Positions 1 through 12,133 of a stretch of 64,000 bases of DNA are shown here, piece by piece. Positions within the stretch are counted from its first letter, which is position 1. Every line of letters starts with the position of its first letter. The notes under the pieces were generated by a model. The model was not told the origin of the DNA, made no database searches, and was given only the letters and a program-made list of their open reading frames with translations. A program made the translations under genes and the position numbers. The stretch comes from Lindgomyces ingoldianus (Eukaryota; Ascomycota; Dothideomycetes; Pleosporales; Lindgomycetaceae): positions 477,919-541,918 of the forward strand of contig NW_022985173.1 in assembly GCF_010093535.1 (NCBI RefSeq), in the 5' to 3' direction.

Positions 1-35
1 ATATCGTTCCCCGAAGCGGCAGAGGCGGGGAACCA

Positions 36-1859
36 ATGTTTCATTCTACACCCGATTCTATTAGCCCCAAGGGCCCATGGAAACCTGCTGGCAAGGCAGC
101 ACCTCACAGTGACCTCCACAACCCCTTGGGCTTTCGGAGGTCTTCAACGTCCGTTAGTTCACTTGCAGGAAAACCTAACGCCGGATTTCGTACCCCGACT
201 ACCAGTAGTTACGGCTCGCTAACACCATCTTCAACACCCACACGAAAGCGGTCTTTTAACTTGCCGCTCATGGCAGTGCTGCCAAGGATAGAGCGGCGAC
301 GGAGCGGGTTGAATCAGAGTCCCCTTGCAGCATCAGCTGACGACGTCACTAACATCGATCGGTCTAAATTAGGACGGCTTTCGGCTGAAATGTCTGGGAT
401 CCGTTTGAAACGTCCGGATCGTAGGTTATCTATGTCCGTGGATTCTGAGACTATGCGCGAGACATTGAAATGGAGAGAGAGTCAACGCAGCTATCATGGT
501 ATGAATAGCCCGCCTCCAGAACTCGCGGATGTGATGAATGGGAATGGTTATGGGAGTCCGTCGAATGAAGTGGAGGGATATGGATACTATGATGTACAGC
601 ATAAGAGGTTATCACAACCAACTTATCAGCTGAACGACACCAACGCCGACTCAGAAGAAGAAGGAGATGAACGCAATCCCCCACAAACCGTTCATATGAA
701 TCACCAGTCTGCTTCCGATAGTCCATCCTCCAACAACGCTGTCGCCTCGCCTACCCTCTTCCCATCCGCCTTACCCTCAACTCCTGACATCATCCTCCCC
801 CGCCTGTCCTTCGAACACCGACGCACGCACTCCCTGCGCGAAAACCCATACGTGCAAAAGCTCTCCGAAGAAGTCTCATCCCTAAAAGCCACCCTCGCGA
901 GCAAATCCCAAGCGCTCTTTGACCAAGAAGCAAAGCACCAAGAAGAAATCGCCATTCTCTCCTCCAAACTCTCTCCCTCTCCCTCCCCCAACCCACTCAC
1001 AGCCTCCGAAACCGCTCCCAGCTGGCAAACCCTCTACCACCAAAAATGTCTTGACAACGCTAAACTCGTCTCTGATATGAAAGATCTGCGCATCGAACTA
1101 GAGAAAAACTACCGGCCTAAGCTAAAACGCGAGAACGAGCGACTGCAAAAAGATATCTGGGATGCGCGAGACTTCGCCTCCTTACTCGAACAAACCGTGC
1201 AAACATTCCAATCACAAGCGCAGACTTGGGAAGCTGAATATAAAGCCCTTGAATCCCGCTCTAAAATTTCGTCTGCGCAAAAAGACTCTCGGATTGCGGA
1301 GCTGGAAGCCGAAATGAGTGGTGTTATCGCTGAGTATTACAGGAACGTGGGGCATGAGCAGAAGGACGAGGTTTTGTATTTGAGGACGAAGATTCAGGGG
1401 TTAGGACATACGCTTGATGGACTGCTGAGGGAGAATAAGAAGGTGGCTACGGAGAGAGATGAATGGGGTAAGGCTGTGAAAGCAATGATGGAAAGGGGGG
1501 AAAGGCTTCCTTCTGGCTACACTGCACCACGTCCGTTCTCCTTTACTACCCGCAAGCCGAATTTCGAAAGCGAAGCAGAAATTGCAGAGCGCAACGAATA
1601 CCTTGCGCAGGTGAGAGAAACGCAGGAGGCGAAGAGGGAGCGGGAAGACGCGTTGTGCGACTTACTAGAGAAAGCGAGGAGGTTTAAGATGGGCGATAGG
1701 TATCCTCCTATTTGGAAGGGGTTTGAGGAAGTGAGGAGGATGGAGGAGTGGGAGAGGTGGGAGGTAGAGCGGTATTTGGAGGTTGCGCCTATGGAAGATA
1801 GGCTAGCGGCGGAGAGTGTGAGTAAGGAGTTTAGAGAGAGGAATAGGGTTTCGGAGTAA
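36..1859 (+). CDS. Coiled-coil protein, uncharacterised
   Basis: I do not recognise this 607-residue protein. Residues 1-260 are Ser/Pro-rich, basic and low in complexity, which suggests a disordered, possibly phosphorylated N-terminus. Residues about 270-310 and 330-490 are rich in Glu, Lys, Leu and Gln with heptad-like spacing, so one or two long coiled coils are likely, and the C-terminal 100 residues are highly charged (many Glu/Arg). No catalytic or membrane motif is visible. It is a single exon ending at TAA 1857-1859. The frame stays open upstream of the ATG to the window edge, so the true start may lie outside the window and the gene could be 5'-partial. A cytoskeletal or spindle-pole scaffold is one possibility, but that is only inference from the coiled coil. 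It converges with the MFS gene on the other strand. Confidence 0.7.
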   Translation: MFHSTPDSISPKGPWKPAGKAAPHSDLHNPLGFRRSSTSVSSLAGKPNAGFRTPTTSSYGSLTPSSTPTRKRSFNLPLMAVLPRIERRRSGLNQSPLAASADDVTNIDRSKLGRLSAEMSGIRLKRPDRRLSMSVDSETMRETLKWRESQRSYHGMNSPPPELADVMNGNGYGSPSNEVEGYGYYDVQHKRLSQPTYQLNDTNADSEEEGDERNPPQTVHMNHQSASDSPSSNNAVASPTLFPSALPSTPDIILPRLSFEHRRTHSLRENPYVQKLSEEVSSLKATLASKSQALFDQEAKHQEEIAILSSKLSPSPSPNPLTASETAPSWQTLYHQKCLDNAKLVSDMKDLRIELEKNYRPKLKRENERLQKDIWDARDFASLLEQTVQTFQSQAQTWEAEYKALESRSKISSAQKDSRIAELEAEMSGVIAEYYRNVGHEQKDEVLYLRTKIQGLGHTLDGLLRENKKVATERDEWGKAVKAMMERGERLPSGYTAPRPFSFTTRKPNFESEAEIAERNEYLAQVRETQEAKREREDALCDLLEKARRFKMGDRYPPIWKGFEEVRRMEEWERWEVERYLEVAPMEDRLAAESVSKEFRERNRVSE

Positions 1860-2336
1860 GGCTGGTAATTCTCTAGGCGATGGGAATTAATAAGAGGGAA
1901 TGGATGCGTTGAGGGTCTGTGTTGGGGAGGTTTTCTCTAGGTTGTCAAGATTTGGTTATGATACCCTGGGCTAGCACTTTTAGTCGTTTTTCTGGAAACT
2001 GTTGTTTTCATTTCTATTAGCTATAGCTTACATGCGTTTCATGAGAGCATTAGCATTGCATACGTAGTAGTTTCAACTAAGCTTTACAAGTCCTTTATAG
2101 CATATTACTTAATGCGTCAGCAGTGATAAGGCAGGGAAATGAGTTTAGAAATGTAAACTAATATTCCTTGGCAGATTTTGTTCTATTGCTAGAAGGCTAA
2201 TATTATCTACATTAGTTTAGGGAAGGTGAATGCTGCCCATGTACTCAACGACGTCGAATCCCTATCCCTCAACGAACAGAAGAACTTTTACTCCTCCTCC
2301 TCCTCAACACTCCCACTACTATAGATCCTAAGCCCT
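1860..2336. other. Convergent intergenic region
   Basis: This is the tail-to-tail spacer between the coiled-coil gene (+) and the MFS gene (-). It is AT-rich with a CTC-repeat stretch near 2291-2310 and holds the 3' ends of both transcripts. I see no gene in it. Confidence 0.6.
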
Positions 2337-4064
2337 TCACTCCTGCTTCTTATGAATCTTCGGCAACCCCAACCATAACGCCAAAATCACACCCAACAAT
2401 ACCAAAATAATCGGTTGAAGGACCTGAACGCCCTTCGCCTGAGCAATAGCACCATCCGCGAAAGGGAAAATGGCAGCGCCACTACCGCCAAATGCTGCAG
2501 CAAAGCCGATAGCGCTGACGTGCAGATGGCGCGGGAGCAGCTTTGTCGCTGCTACTATGGCGGCGGGGAATATAGGGCCTAGGAAGAAGCCTTGCATTGC
2601 AATGACGACAGCGGAGACGTAAAATTGAGGCACCAGCCAGAAGATTAGCTGGAAGACCATGGTTATGGGGAGGTAGATCTGGGAGAGAGGTATAAGTTAG
2701 CTTGTATAATTATTTTAATCTGATAAGTGAAACCGTTTGTAAGAGTGAGTGACAGGATATCGAAATATGCAAGCTCACTTACAGCAATTGCTAACTTCTC
2801 CCCAACCTTTGGTGTAACAAAGCCCAACACAATCCTCCCAATTGTAAGTCCCATCCAGAACCCAGTCGCCGTCATACCACTAGCGAACTCCGCCCCGTCT
2901 CTTACTTCAAGCATGAATTTGACAATCCAGCCTCCAAGCGCGACTTCAACGCCGACATAGCCCAATAGGAACATAGCGCAGATCCAAGTCACACGGGCGA
3001 ATGGCAAGCGGATGAGGGCCTCTTTCATCCGGTTGTCTTTGGTGTTGGTGGTGCGAGGATTATTGGCCCGGAAGATGGCACCACTGGCGCCCCAGAAGGC
3101 CCAGACGGAGGAGGTGAGTTCGAGGAATGCGACGGCGATCTGGTAGTTTGTTAATAGGTGTGAGATATAGATATACGATAACTAGATGTGCGTGGATGGG
3201 AAGCCGAGAGCCAACCTTACCATAACGTAGTAGAAATAATACCACGGTAAGCGGCTCCCCTTCGTAATCATAGTAGTAGCAATCAGCGGAGAAAGGGTAG
3301 CTCCGAGTCCATAGAAAGCATGAAGAAAGCCAAGGACCTCGTTCGGATTAGCCATGTTTCCGATCCAAGCGTTCCAGGCTGCATCAGCTAGGCCGTTGCC
3401 AAATCCTGCAATCATGAAAATGACGACGAGGACCGGGTATGGAGGGTGCAGTGCGATGATAATATAGGCGATGAGATGGCATCCTGGTGAGATGAAGGCT
3501 ACACCTCGCTGCCCGAATTTGAGATGGATTGTGTTGTTTAGTAGCGCGGAAATGGTATAGCCGGCTAGTGGGGATAGGAAGACTAGGGAGACTACAGTAT
3601 AGGTGAGGTTGTAGTAGGTTTGCAGCTGTTGGAGGAGTTAGCCTTGGCTCACGGGGTCTTTCAATTAGGGTGTTTACATATGGAATCAAAGCCTATAGCA
3701 CACTAATCAATATCTAGTCCGCGAATACAGCATCAGGTAAACTCACCCCATACGCAGCGTCATTAGCTCCTAGAACCACAAAACTCCCAAATGCAGCCAA
3801 CGTTCGCCAAAGATTCATTCGAGGATGGTTCCATCTCTCAAGCCTTTCTGAAGCCGTGGTCGGAGAGGGAAGATTCTCAACTGGATCGTTGTTTTCCGAT
3901 GTATTCTCTAAGCTCCGAGCTGCTTCAATGTTGGGGCTTGCTCGGGATACATGCGGCTGATATGATTTGCTCGGCTGTTCAAGATAGCGGGAGACATCTT
4001 GAAGCTCCACCCTGTCGGGTTCGATAACGTGAGTCGATGATCCGCCGTTTTGATGGATGTTCAT
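2337..4064 (-). CDS. MFS transporter, FucP/BSC6-like
   Basis: This is a major facilitator superfamily carrier of about 478 residues. My splice model, in coding order, is 4064-3747, 3692-3678, 3625-3221, 3139-2783 and 2680/2678-2337, with all junctions GT-AG and the phases consistent when the last exon begins at 2678. A hydrophilic N-terminal tail of about 80 residues precedes TM1, which carries the FucP-like signature GANDAAYGALIPYLQTYY. Further motifs are GFGNGLADAAWNAWIG and FLHAFYGLGATLSPL, followed by further helices to the C-terminus. FucP-like fungal proteins are probable sugar permeases of the plasma membrane; the substrate here is unknown. The second exon is only 15 nt but encodes conserved residues (ALIPY), so it is needed. 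The gene ends LPKIHKKQE. Family assignment is solid, substrate is not. Confidence 0.88.
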
Positions 4065-5075
4065 CGTGGTGATAATGCTTAAAGATAAGCTCTATTGAAG
4101 GAGGCCCCAAATTCACTAGCAGAGGAGTCAGAAATGCTGTGAAATGAAGAAAATGGGATCGGATCTGGAAAGCAATGCACAGAAGGGATGCTAGAGGACC
4201 GGAATATAAAGCCACAAACGAAGGCCTTGTAAAGGATCTTGAGTCACCAGTAAACGTGAAAGCAGAACGTAGTAAAAAAAGCCTGAAATCGATCTGCCAT
4301 CCTTCTTAGCACCTGGGCAGCTGACGGACTTACCGTTTAGAGCAAGAACAAGCACTGAACGGCGGGCAGTTCGACGCCGCCGGAACTAAGGTCCGAGAAA
4401 CCGCCCACAGGGCGAATGATGAGAGGTTGTACGAACCAACTAGCTATCTGACGGCGTTGAGTCTCCTTACAATCGTGTTATCCCTCTAGCAGTTGTAGTC
4501 GGAAAGGGCTTCTTACCGCCTAGTATTCCAAGAGAACAGGTTATATTGAATTATTAGTGTTCCGGAAAACGAATGCGAGGGCGCTACCACGTGACCTCGC
4601 AAGGTATTCCTCATTGGGTCAGCATGAACAAGCTATTGCTTGGAAATCGGACCTCACTTCTCTAGGAACCCGGAGTTGAGCAAGTATGAGAAATTATAAG
4701 TCTTTGAATCTACTGCTACCCTTGATTTCAGGCCCGTTCAACGGTGAACCATTAACCACCGTTCAGGACTCCCGAACAAATTCAGCTCAAAAAAACTACA
4801 ACTTTCCTTCCTCGCATAAAAATTGGGGGGTATTCCGCAGGCTTGCTAAATCCACAGGCCTCATACATACGTTGTTTTCTCCATCTAGACAAAATAGGTC
4901 CCAACAAATAGAAAATAAAAAGTTCTTGAGATCAACGCTTGTATTTCAACGACTGTAATGAAGGTAAATCTCTTGTGTCGTACACGCTCATATGCGAGGA
5001 CCTCTAACGCTCAGAATGTCATGAAACTCGAAACAATAAAGACGGCGGCTGACCATGATATTCATCCATCTGCGA
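4065..5075. other. Intergenic, promoter side of the MFS gene
   Basis: About 1 kb lies between the MFS start and the 3' end of the ferritin-like gene, both on the minus strand. It contains an AT-rich TATA-like run around 4201-4208 that could serve the MFS gene. The short open frames at 4686-5143 have no recognisable content and look fortuitous. Confidence 0.5.
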
Positions 5076-6154
5076 CTATGAAGGCTGGATCACAGACGGG
5101 CCAGCAAGGACCTCGGCATCGGCGACCGACTTGGACTTGGTGAGCATCATGTATACTTCACCCGAAAGATTCTGCGGCACAACACAGTTGCCATTGGTGA
5201 GAGGCTCGAATTGATTGCCACCACTAGAGATGTTAGTAAGAAGCGTACGTCGTATGGGTGTAGGTCAACTTACGGAGCAACAAAGGCACAGAATTGAGCA
5301 CCAGCAGGCTGAGAAGCGTCCGCCAAAGCCAAGTTTTGTCCAACGGTCGCCTTCTCAGGGTTCTGAAGAGCGATGGCGGGAAACGGCTGAATGTTGAGGT
5401 TGGAACCCTCGGGGCAGGACTGGATGAACTGAGCGGCAAGTGTGAAGACGGCGCGGGGCCCAAGAGCAGTGTCAAAAGCGGCGGGTACAGGCTCAGCTCC
5501 AGAAGCTACACGGATGAAGCTCTGATGGCGAGATTCGACGGTCGCAATAGAAGCAGCGGCAGACAGAATGTCGGAGGAGTTGATCAATGGAGCGGCTCCG
5601 AGATAGGCAGAGACGCCAACAGCCTCAAGAACACGGGCAGTGGCAACCATTGCCTTCGCATCAGTGAAAGCGAAGTTGTACTGGCAAGGCTGGACTGGCT
5701 GGGTACCAGCTCCGGATATGACGCTGAGAAGAGTCGACACGTGAGTAGCCTCGGTCTGTGCAACTTGCTGGAGAGACTTGATATTTGTGTCACTGAGGCC
5801 AAGAGCCTGGAAATCGCTCATGGGGAACTTGGCGAAACCTTGCTGATAAAAGGCAGACTCGAGATGTTCTGCGGTCAGAGCACTGAGGACTGGTAAGCTT
5901 TTGCTGCTTCCTGGTCGACGCTGTGTAACTTACAATTGCAGGATGTCGATGTCAGTCAATCCACCTCCTGGAGCCGGTGCCGCTGCTGGAGGTGCAGAAG
6001 CAGCAGGTGCTGCGGAACTTGACGACGCAGAAGGAGCCGCTTCCTGGCGGGCTACTATCCTTGGGGTCAAGACATTCCGTTGAGCTGGAAGGGCAAGCGT
6101 CACGGCCGGTGCGGCGACCAAGAGCCACTGGAGAGCTGTTCGTAGGCTAGGCAT
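5076..6154 (-). CDS. Secreted ferritin-like protein, Rds1 type
   Basis: The exons in coding order are 6154-5934, 5882-5274 and 5223-5076, encoding about 325 residues. The N-terminus (MPSLRTALQWLLVAAPAVTLA) is a signal peptide, followed by an Ala/Pro/Ser-rich linker of about 45 residues. The ferritin-like fold is recognised from ILQFALTAEHLESAFY at the exon 1/2 junction, from EATH and ESRH (ExxH motifs typical of di-iron four-helix bundles), and from the C-terminal GEVYMMLTKSKSVADAEVLAGPSV. The first intron fixes the acceptor: the nearer AG gives the wrong frame, the one at 5883 restores LQFALT. The family (Rds1, Ferritin_2-like) includes stress- and nutrient-responsive secreted or wall proteins; the enzymatic role is not established. 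A TATA-like element sits about 85 bp upstream. Confidence 0.88.
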
Positions 6155-7850
6155 TTTTGCTGGATTAAGTTGTGCTTGTACTTGTAAAGGGACGGTCCGA
6201 GAATGATTGACAGCCAGCAAAGACTTGCTTTGAAGAATTATAAATTTCCTTAAGGTCCAACCAGGGACGGAGAGAAGAAGTGAAGGGAAAGGAATGTGAA
6301 GGATATTAGGTAGAGAAACTGGTGGAAGGTACTCTGCTAGCTGATATCCAACAGAAAACGCTCGGTGGAAACGAAGGTGGGTGGCCAATGGACCTTATAG
6401 CCCGCGTTGCGACTCGAGGGCTGCATCTGAGACGCCATCTCAAATTCGGAGGACGGATACAGGGCCCGTGGCAGGACAGCGGACGCAGCGATCCCGCCCA
6501 CGCTTCGTTCACTTACCGAATCTGTAGCCAGTCAAGCTTTTCTTCTTGGCCGGACGAGCCTTTGATCAGCCAGAATGTGGCCGGGATGGCCGTGGGAACC
6601 GCCGGGCTACTTCGCAGCGCCGTGCTATCGAGGAGGTTGAGTTGTGAGGTGTAGCAAGACCGGGGTGCTGCGACGCTTAGGCCAAGCCATGAAACCCTCC
6701 GAGTCCCACCCTCACACATTGCGCTGCACGGGAAAGCGAAGAGCCGCCCAAAATGCTGATGTACTTCGCGCACGTTACTACATTGCATGGCTTTTAAGTG
6801 ACGGAGTGCTGTTCTTCCGAAGGGCAGCTGCGTGGCTGCAGTGTACGTTCTCCCCTGTTCTTCGGCAAAGCGGTCTTCATGCTCGCCGGATGCTGCTTTG
6901 GAGTGAAGTTTCCGTGAAACAAATTTCACATTCTCTTCACGGAGACAGCGGGTATCTCGTGAGATACAAAAATGCAGAAGAAAGCTCTAGAGTAGAAGAG
7001 GTGTGTGCTGAGTGCGAATGTTCGCTGGCCCCTTTCGCGACCGGTGCCTGAGAAGAGGGCTGAGGGCCTGGCGTCGAGTCCCCAAACACCACAGGGCAAG
7101 CCAAGGAATTCTGACTTGCAGATCACAACCTTTAATTCCAGCAGCCTCAGGCAGGTCTTGGCCCTTGCGGAATGCATGGTGCTGACAGGGGTAAAGGGAC
7201 AGGGGGTGAATGGTTCATGAAGGGTCACAGATCTGCGCCATCAATCAAGCATTTCTCTAGCCTGTTCGGATTTCGGCAGAACCACGTTCCAGAGTTCAAG
7301 CGGGTAATAAACATGGCTTGCACCTCGGAAGTAAACAATCTCTTGCACCATGCAAAAGAGCTGGGAGTGCTCGATTCATCAAACTGGAACTAATCGCATA
7401 ATGACAATATTGACTCTACCTAAGGGGGTGCATCAACCACAACACATTACTATAATACTTTCTTGAACCCATTGATAAAGTTACTGTCGATATCCCAGTC
7501 CTTCGCTTTTGGAATCTTCACATCAACGATACAAATATCTCTCCTCTCGCCAGCCCTCCTCTAGCTAAAATATGTTCGTGCCTTGCAATTTCTCTTTACT
7601 ACGCAAATCCACTTAGGAAACGGAACAGCTACCGCAATTGATCAATGGAGGTAAGGAATGTCTGAGTGAGTGTCTTTGTCGGCAATCGCGGACGTAGCTG
7701 CTCGAGTTCGAGGGACGCGGCGGCTTTTCAAAATACGTAGTGACCGCGGAGTCTTAGTGACCAAAATCAGGCCCTGAAGCGATGCCAATTTTGACTTTCA
7801 TTACTCCTTGGAATACGGGGAATATGTCGCGCAGTCTAACCGATCGATTC
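6155..7850. other. Intergenic, no supported gene
   Basis: This 1.7-kb stretch lies upstream of the ferritin-like gene and downstream of SSD1, both minus-strand. Several 60-140-codon open frames exist on both strands (for example 6513-6929 and 6644-7051), but they overlap one another and show no family motif or splice logic. I see nothing else in it. Confidence 0.5.
6236..6246 (-). promoter_or_regulatory. TATA-like element of the ferritin-like gene
   Basis: An AATTTATAATT stretch on the minus strand lies about 85-90 bp upstream of the ATG at 6154, a usual distance for a fungal TATA box. This is by eye only; no transcript start is known. Confidence 0.35.
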
Positions 7851-10800
7851 TCAGAGTGCATAGGGGTTCAGAGAACGGATTGTGAGGCAACTAAATAGAA
7901 AGGTCAGTAAATTTCATGCTGTGAGGAGCTTGCTCTCCACTTACGGTGGGCTCTTTGTGAGGTCCGTCTTCAGAATCACCGGAACGCGGGTCATCTCCCT
8001 CACGTCTTGGATGTAGTCACCCTTCTCCTCTCTCAATGAGAACCATTTAAGGTACTTCTCCTTGTTAGTAAGCTTGGCTTCTGGGACTTCGCTAGCGCTC
8101 TGTGCTAGTTTCGAGTCTGATTTGACACGATGAGGAGTCTGGCCAGACGAAAGGCCATTCCTAGTAGGAGATGGTGGCATGCTCTGAGTTGGACGGTCGG
8201 CTCCTGCTGGGTTGAGAGAGACCCCAGCCATGGTTCCAGCCAAATCCGTGGAGTCATCGTCCTCGTCGTCAAATAAAGCGTCAACATCATCGGTAGACAT
8301 AGTTCCAGTATCCATGGCTCTTCGCTGAGCTTCCTCATGTTCCTTGGCACGCTGTTTAGCAGCCTCCGCGTCACGTGCTGCCGCTGCAGCATTAGCAGCG
8401 CGGACTGAACCGTGCTTCGGTCGCTCATCCTCAGGAATGTAGGCTGAGGATGGAACACCCTTCTCCCAGTAAAGCTCAAGAAGTCGCTTGTTCTTATCGA
8501 ACTCGGCTTTCTTCAATGGCAGTTGGTCACAATGGACACGCTTCTCGAAACCAAACTCAGGAATCAGGACATCGAACGCCGACTCATATACGCAGAGGAC
8601 AATGCCTTCACTGATGAGATCTCCTCCTAAGTCTTGTCTCATCTTGTCCATCTTACGACAGGACTCGATATGTACGCTTTGCTCTTGGGCGCTGTGCGCA
8701 GAATCCTTCTTGGTGTTACACATCTCGGCGGTCTTGGCTAGCACCTCAATGTCTTCAGTGAACTCGACTGCTCCATTGGACAAGGCTGCTTCAAGCTGAC
8801 GATGAACGATGATATCAGCGTACCGTCGCGATGGGTTTGTGAAATGAGTGTAAAGTGGAAGGTTGAGGGCGTAGTGAGGATATTGATCTTCCGTTATCTT
8901 GCCGGCAACGGAATACTTGGCGCGATTCATCGACTTAATGACAAGTGTCTCAATACCCTTGCGAATATCATCGTCGTCCACTTGGAAGAGACTGTTTTGC
9001 ATAGTCCCACTGCTCGTCGTATCAATTGAATAGCCGATTGCATTCATCCTGTCGGCAATCGTTTCCAAGCGGCGTGGGTTGGGCGACGCTTGTCGTCGGA
9101 GAAGAGCCTTCTCCGGGAGATGGGCAATGATCTTCTTAGCGACGAAGGCGTTCGTTTTGTGACTCAATTCCTCAATAACCTCATGAGCCGGTGAAGAGTC
9201 GAAGATGTTCTCTTCAACAGGAACATTCTCGTCATCAAGTTGGTACATGAGCCGAAGCGGAGCAATCTCGGTGGTGCGGTCACCGAAGCGGGCTTGGCGG
9301 AACCTTTGCGTGATATGGTGGAGCATATTGATGTCCTTTGCTCTCGCAGCGTTGACTTCACTGTCACGTCCGCTGATGACCGAATCCACCTCATCATATG
9401 AGAGTTTGCCGGAGCTCTTGATAACCGCCTTGCCAATCCAGGTCTCGTCTTCAAAGACATGACCAGACGCTGGGTCGACTTTAAACACGACACTCACAGT
9501 ATAGCGATCCTCACCAGGGTTCAAGCAGCATATGTCCGAAGACAGGCGCGGCGGAAGCATGTTGACGGTTCGAGTCATGAGATAGACCGCAGTGCCACGC
9601 TTTTTGGCCTCGCGATCAACGAGCGAGTTCGGCTTAATGAAATGAGCCACATCAGCAACGTGAACGCCAATCTCAACACGACCATCATCCAAGTATTTGA
9701 AGTGGATCGCATCATCAAGTTCTTTGGTTCCGTTGGGGTCGATTGTGAAAGTTTCTTCGCCGCGGAAGTCGCGTCGTTTCTCTAAAGCGGCTTCGCCATC
9801 ATTAGCGACTGACCAGTCCTCAAACCCGACATTTTTGAGAACGGCGTCAGAGAAGTCATCGGGCCCAAAGTTATTGTCTCGCAAAAGAGCATCCGTCTCA
9901 ACCTTGAGATCACCCATCTCGCCCAGTTGTTCCACGAGAGTGCCGAACGGATGAAGTGAGGTAATAGGCCATCGCTTGATGCAGGCAACAAAGATGCGAT
10001 TGGCATATTCCTGGTGCTTCTCGACAAAATCCCTTGGTGCTTGCTCAGTCGGAATAGCGATCAAAGGAACACGCTTATCAGTGGGCTTGAACCACACGAT
10101 CTTGGGCTTATCCTGTTGACGGTCTGGCTGTGGTCGACCTGAGTGGCCTTCACGAGCTTGTCGCTCAGCTTCTTGCTTCTCCTTCGTCGCTTGGCTACTC
10201 GGTCGAAGAAGACCTAAGGTTCTGTTTTCGATTAGCCTCCGTCGTCTTCGAGTTTCAGCTTAGATACTTACCCAGAGAACATCTGGCCAGCCACCCGCTC
10301 AATGACGGCAACTATGTGGCCTGCGTATAGGGGTTTCTGCTCATCATTGATCTCCTCCTCCTCCATTAGAAGCAAGCTCTGACCTTCAACCTCCACATCA
10401 TCGTTCTTCTTCTGGGTGGGTCGCTGGCGCAAACTTCCTCGTCGGCGGATGCCACCTTCTCCTGATTGGCTCGTCTCTGGTTGAGTCGTAGCATCATTGA
10501 CGGCAATGCTGCCACCACGAGGATCAGCGTTGTCCTTCCTCTTCTTCTTCTCTTCTTTTTCGCGCTTCTGGCCCCAGACTTCATCAACATCGAGAAGCTC
10601 AACAGCCACCAAGTCGCCCTCAAGGGCACGGTTCCTATCTTTGCTTCCACAAATGAAGATGTCCGCATCTAGGTCAGTGGTGGTGACGTATGCATCGCTT
10701 CGATTCTTCTTGTTGACGCGGAGGATACCAGCGACCAACTGCCCGTCACTGAGGAGGGCTGGCAGGGTAGCCTGTGGTAGATAGGGTGTAAAGAGTGTTT

Positions 10801-12133
10801 TGCGCTGTTGCTGCTGTTGTTGCATTGACATTTGTGGCTGCGCGTGCTGGCTTGCTTGAAGGCCTCCTATGCCTTGGCCGTTCATTTGGGCGGCCTGCAG
10901 GGCTTGCAAATGGGCGATCTGTAGAGGATTGAGGCCTTGTGCACCAAACATCTGCGGCTGCACAAGCACCTGTCCTTGCGGAAGTTGGACAAGCTGAGGC
11001 TGTCCTGGATATTGGAAGTTGCCAAGAGAACCAATAGACTGGTTCATTGAGGCTCGGGCACGATGGCCAGGTTGGAAAGGAGCGGCATTTGCGGTCTGGT
11101 TCATGTTGAAGTTACCCATGTTTTGGGCTTGGTTTTCCTGTGTGGGCTGCTGCTGATTGTTAGGCTGTCTCCAATTGCCTTCAAAATTTCGAGATTGGCT
11201 TCTGCCGTGGCCTTGGCTACCACGACGCTGGAAGTCCGATTGGCCTCCCTGATTCCCATTATTGGCCTCGTTTGAGGCCTGGGGTCCTGGAAATTGGAAG
11301 TTGCCTCCACCACGGCCAGTATGACCGCCACCGCGACCGACAGCCATGCTTTGGCTGCGACCGTGAGCTGAGCCACGACCACCGCGTCCAGATGGGGGCT
11401 GATCGTTAGACTGGGCCCCGCCGTTTCCGCTCGGGCTAGAGTCGCGGTTGGCGCTCGAACCAGTGGCAGTCGGGAGAGGGAACTGGAATCCAGAGGTCTT
11501 TCGCTTTTGTTCTGCCAATTCAGCCGCCTTCTTGGCCTCCGGCAGGGCTAGAGAATGACGGCGGGCATGCCCTGAACCTGCGGCACCACCGCCTCGACCA
11601 CGTGGGTTAATGTTCTCTCTGCCTTGGTTGCCTGGTTGTCCACCATACTCACCGAAACCAGAAGCGCCTGATGAAGGGGCAGGGGGGGGACCCATGCCTA
11701 CGTTCGGGAGGGCAGACTGATTGCGGCGGTGGGAGGACGGCTGGGAAGGAGCGTTCATGGGTACCGCGAGATGCTGCTGGGGCATCTGTTGCGGGAACTG
11801 GAAGTTGTTTGTGTGGGGTGATACGTTGGACATTTGCCCTTGCATCTGAAAGTTGGCACCAGGAAGGTGCTGTTGGGGCTGAATCATGCCCATGTTAACA
11901 TATTGTTGGTGAGTTGCAGCGATCTGCTGCTGTTGCTGCTGTAGCACTTCGATTTGCTGGGCGATAGCAAGTTGTTCCACTATAAGGGGGGTCAGTCAGC
12001 AATTTCTCAGCCCGGAAGGGAAGGGAGTCAACATACTCATAAGCGGCGTCAGCTCAGACGGGCTTCGTCGATGAGCAATGTGCAGACGCCGGCCCGTTGG
12101 ACCCATAGGATTAGGTTGCCCTTGCTGATCCAT
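7851..12133 (-). CDS. SSD1: Ssd1-type RNA-binding RNB protein
   Basis: The exons in coding order are 12133-12037, 11979-10272, 10221-7945 and 7890-7851, giving about 1373 residues. The first exon carries the conserved start GRRLHIAHRRSPSELTPLM, and the 40-nt last exon supplies the conserved C-terminus PCLTIRSLNPYAL. Residues 33-425 form a Gln/Gly-rich disordered region with HARRHS near residue 174, matching the Cbk1 (NDR kinase) site H-x-R-R-x-S. Cold-shock domains span about 430-600 and the RNB domain about 760-1090. In the catalytic loop DPNGTKELDDAIH one of the usual Asp positions is Glu, in keeping with the known loss of nuclease activity in Ssd1. In yeast Ssd1 binds mRNAs for cell-wall proteins and controls their translation under Cbk1. 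The third-exon acceptor at 10222 is chosen because it restores GTLGLLRPSSQATKEKQEAE. Confidence 0.95.

Noticed and set aside
5294..5896. 200-codon plus-strand frame
   Set aside because: It is antisense to the well-supported ferritin-like exons and has no motif of its own.
6513..7051. Overlapping 135-138-codon frames on both strands
   Set aside because: They overlap one another, have no motif and no splice-supported extension.
10210..10221. TTAG acceptor at about 10212 for SSD1 exon 3
   Set aside because: It gives the wrong frame; the upstream ACAG acceptor restores the conserved GTLGLLRPSS.
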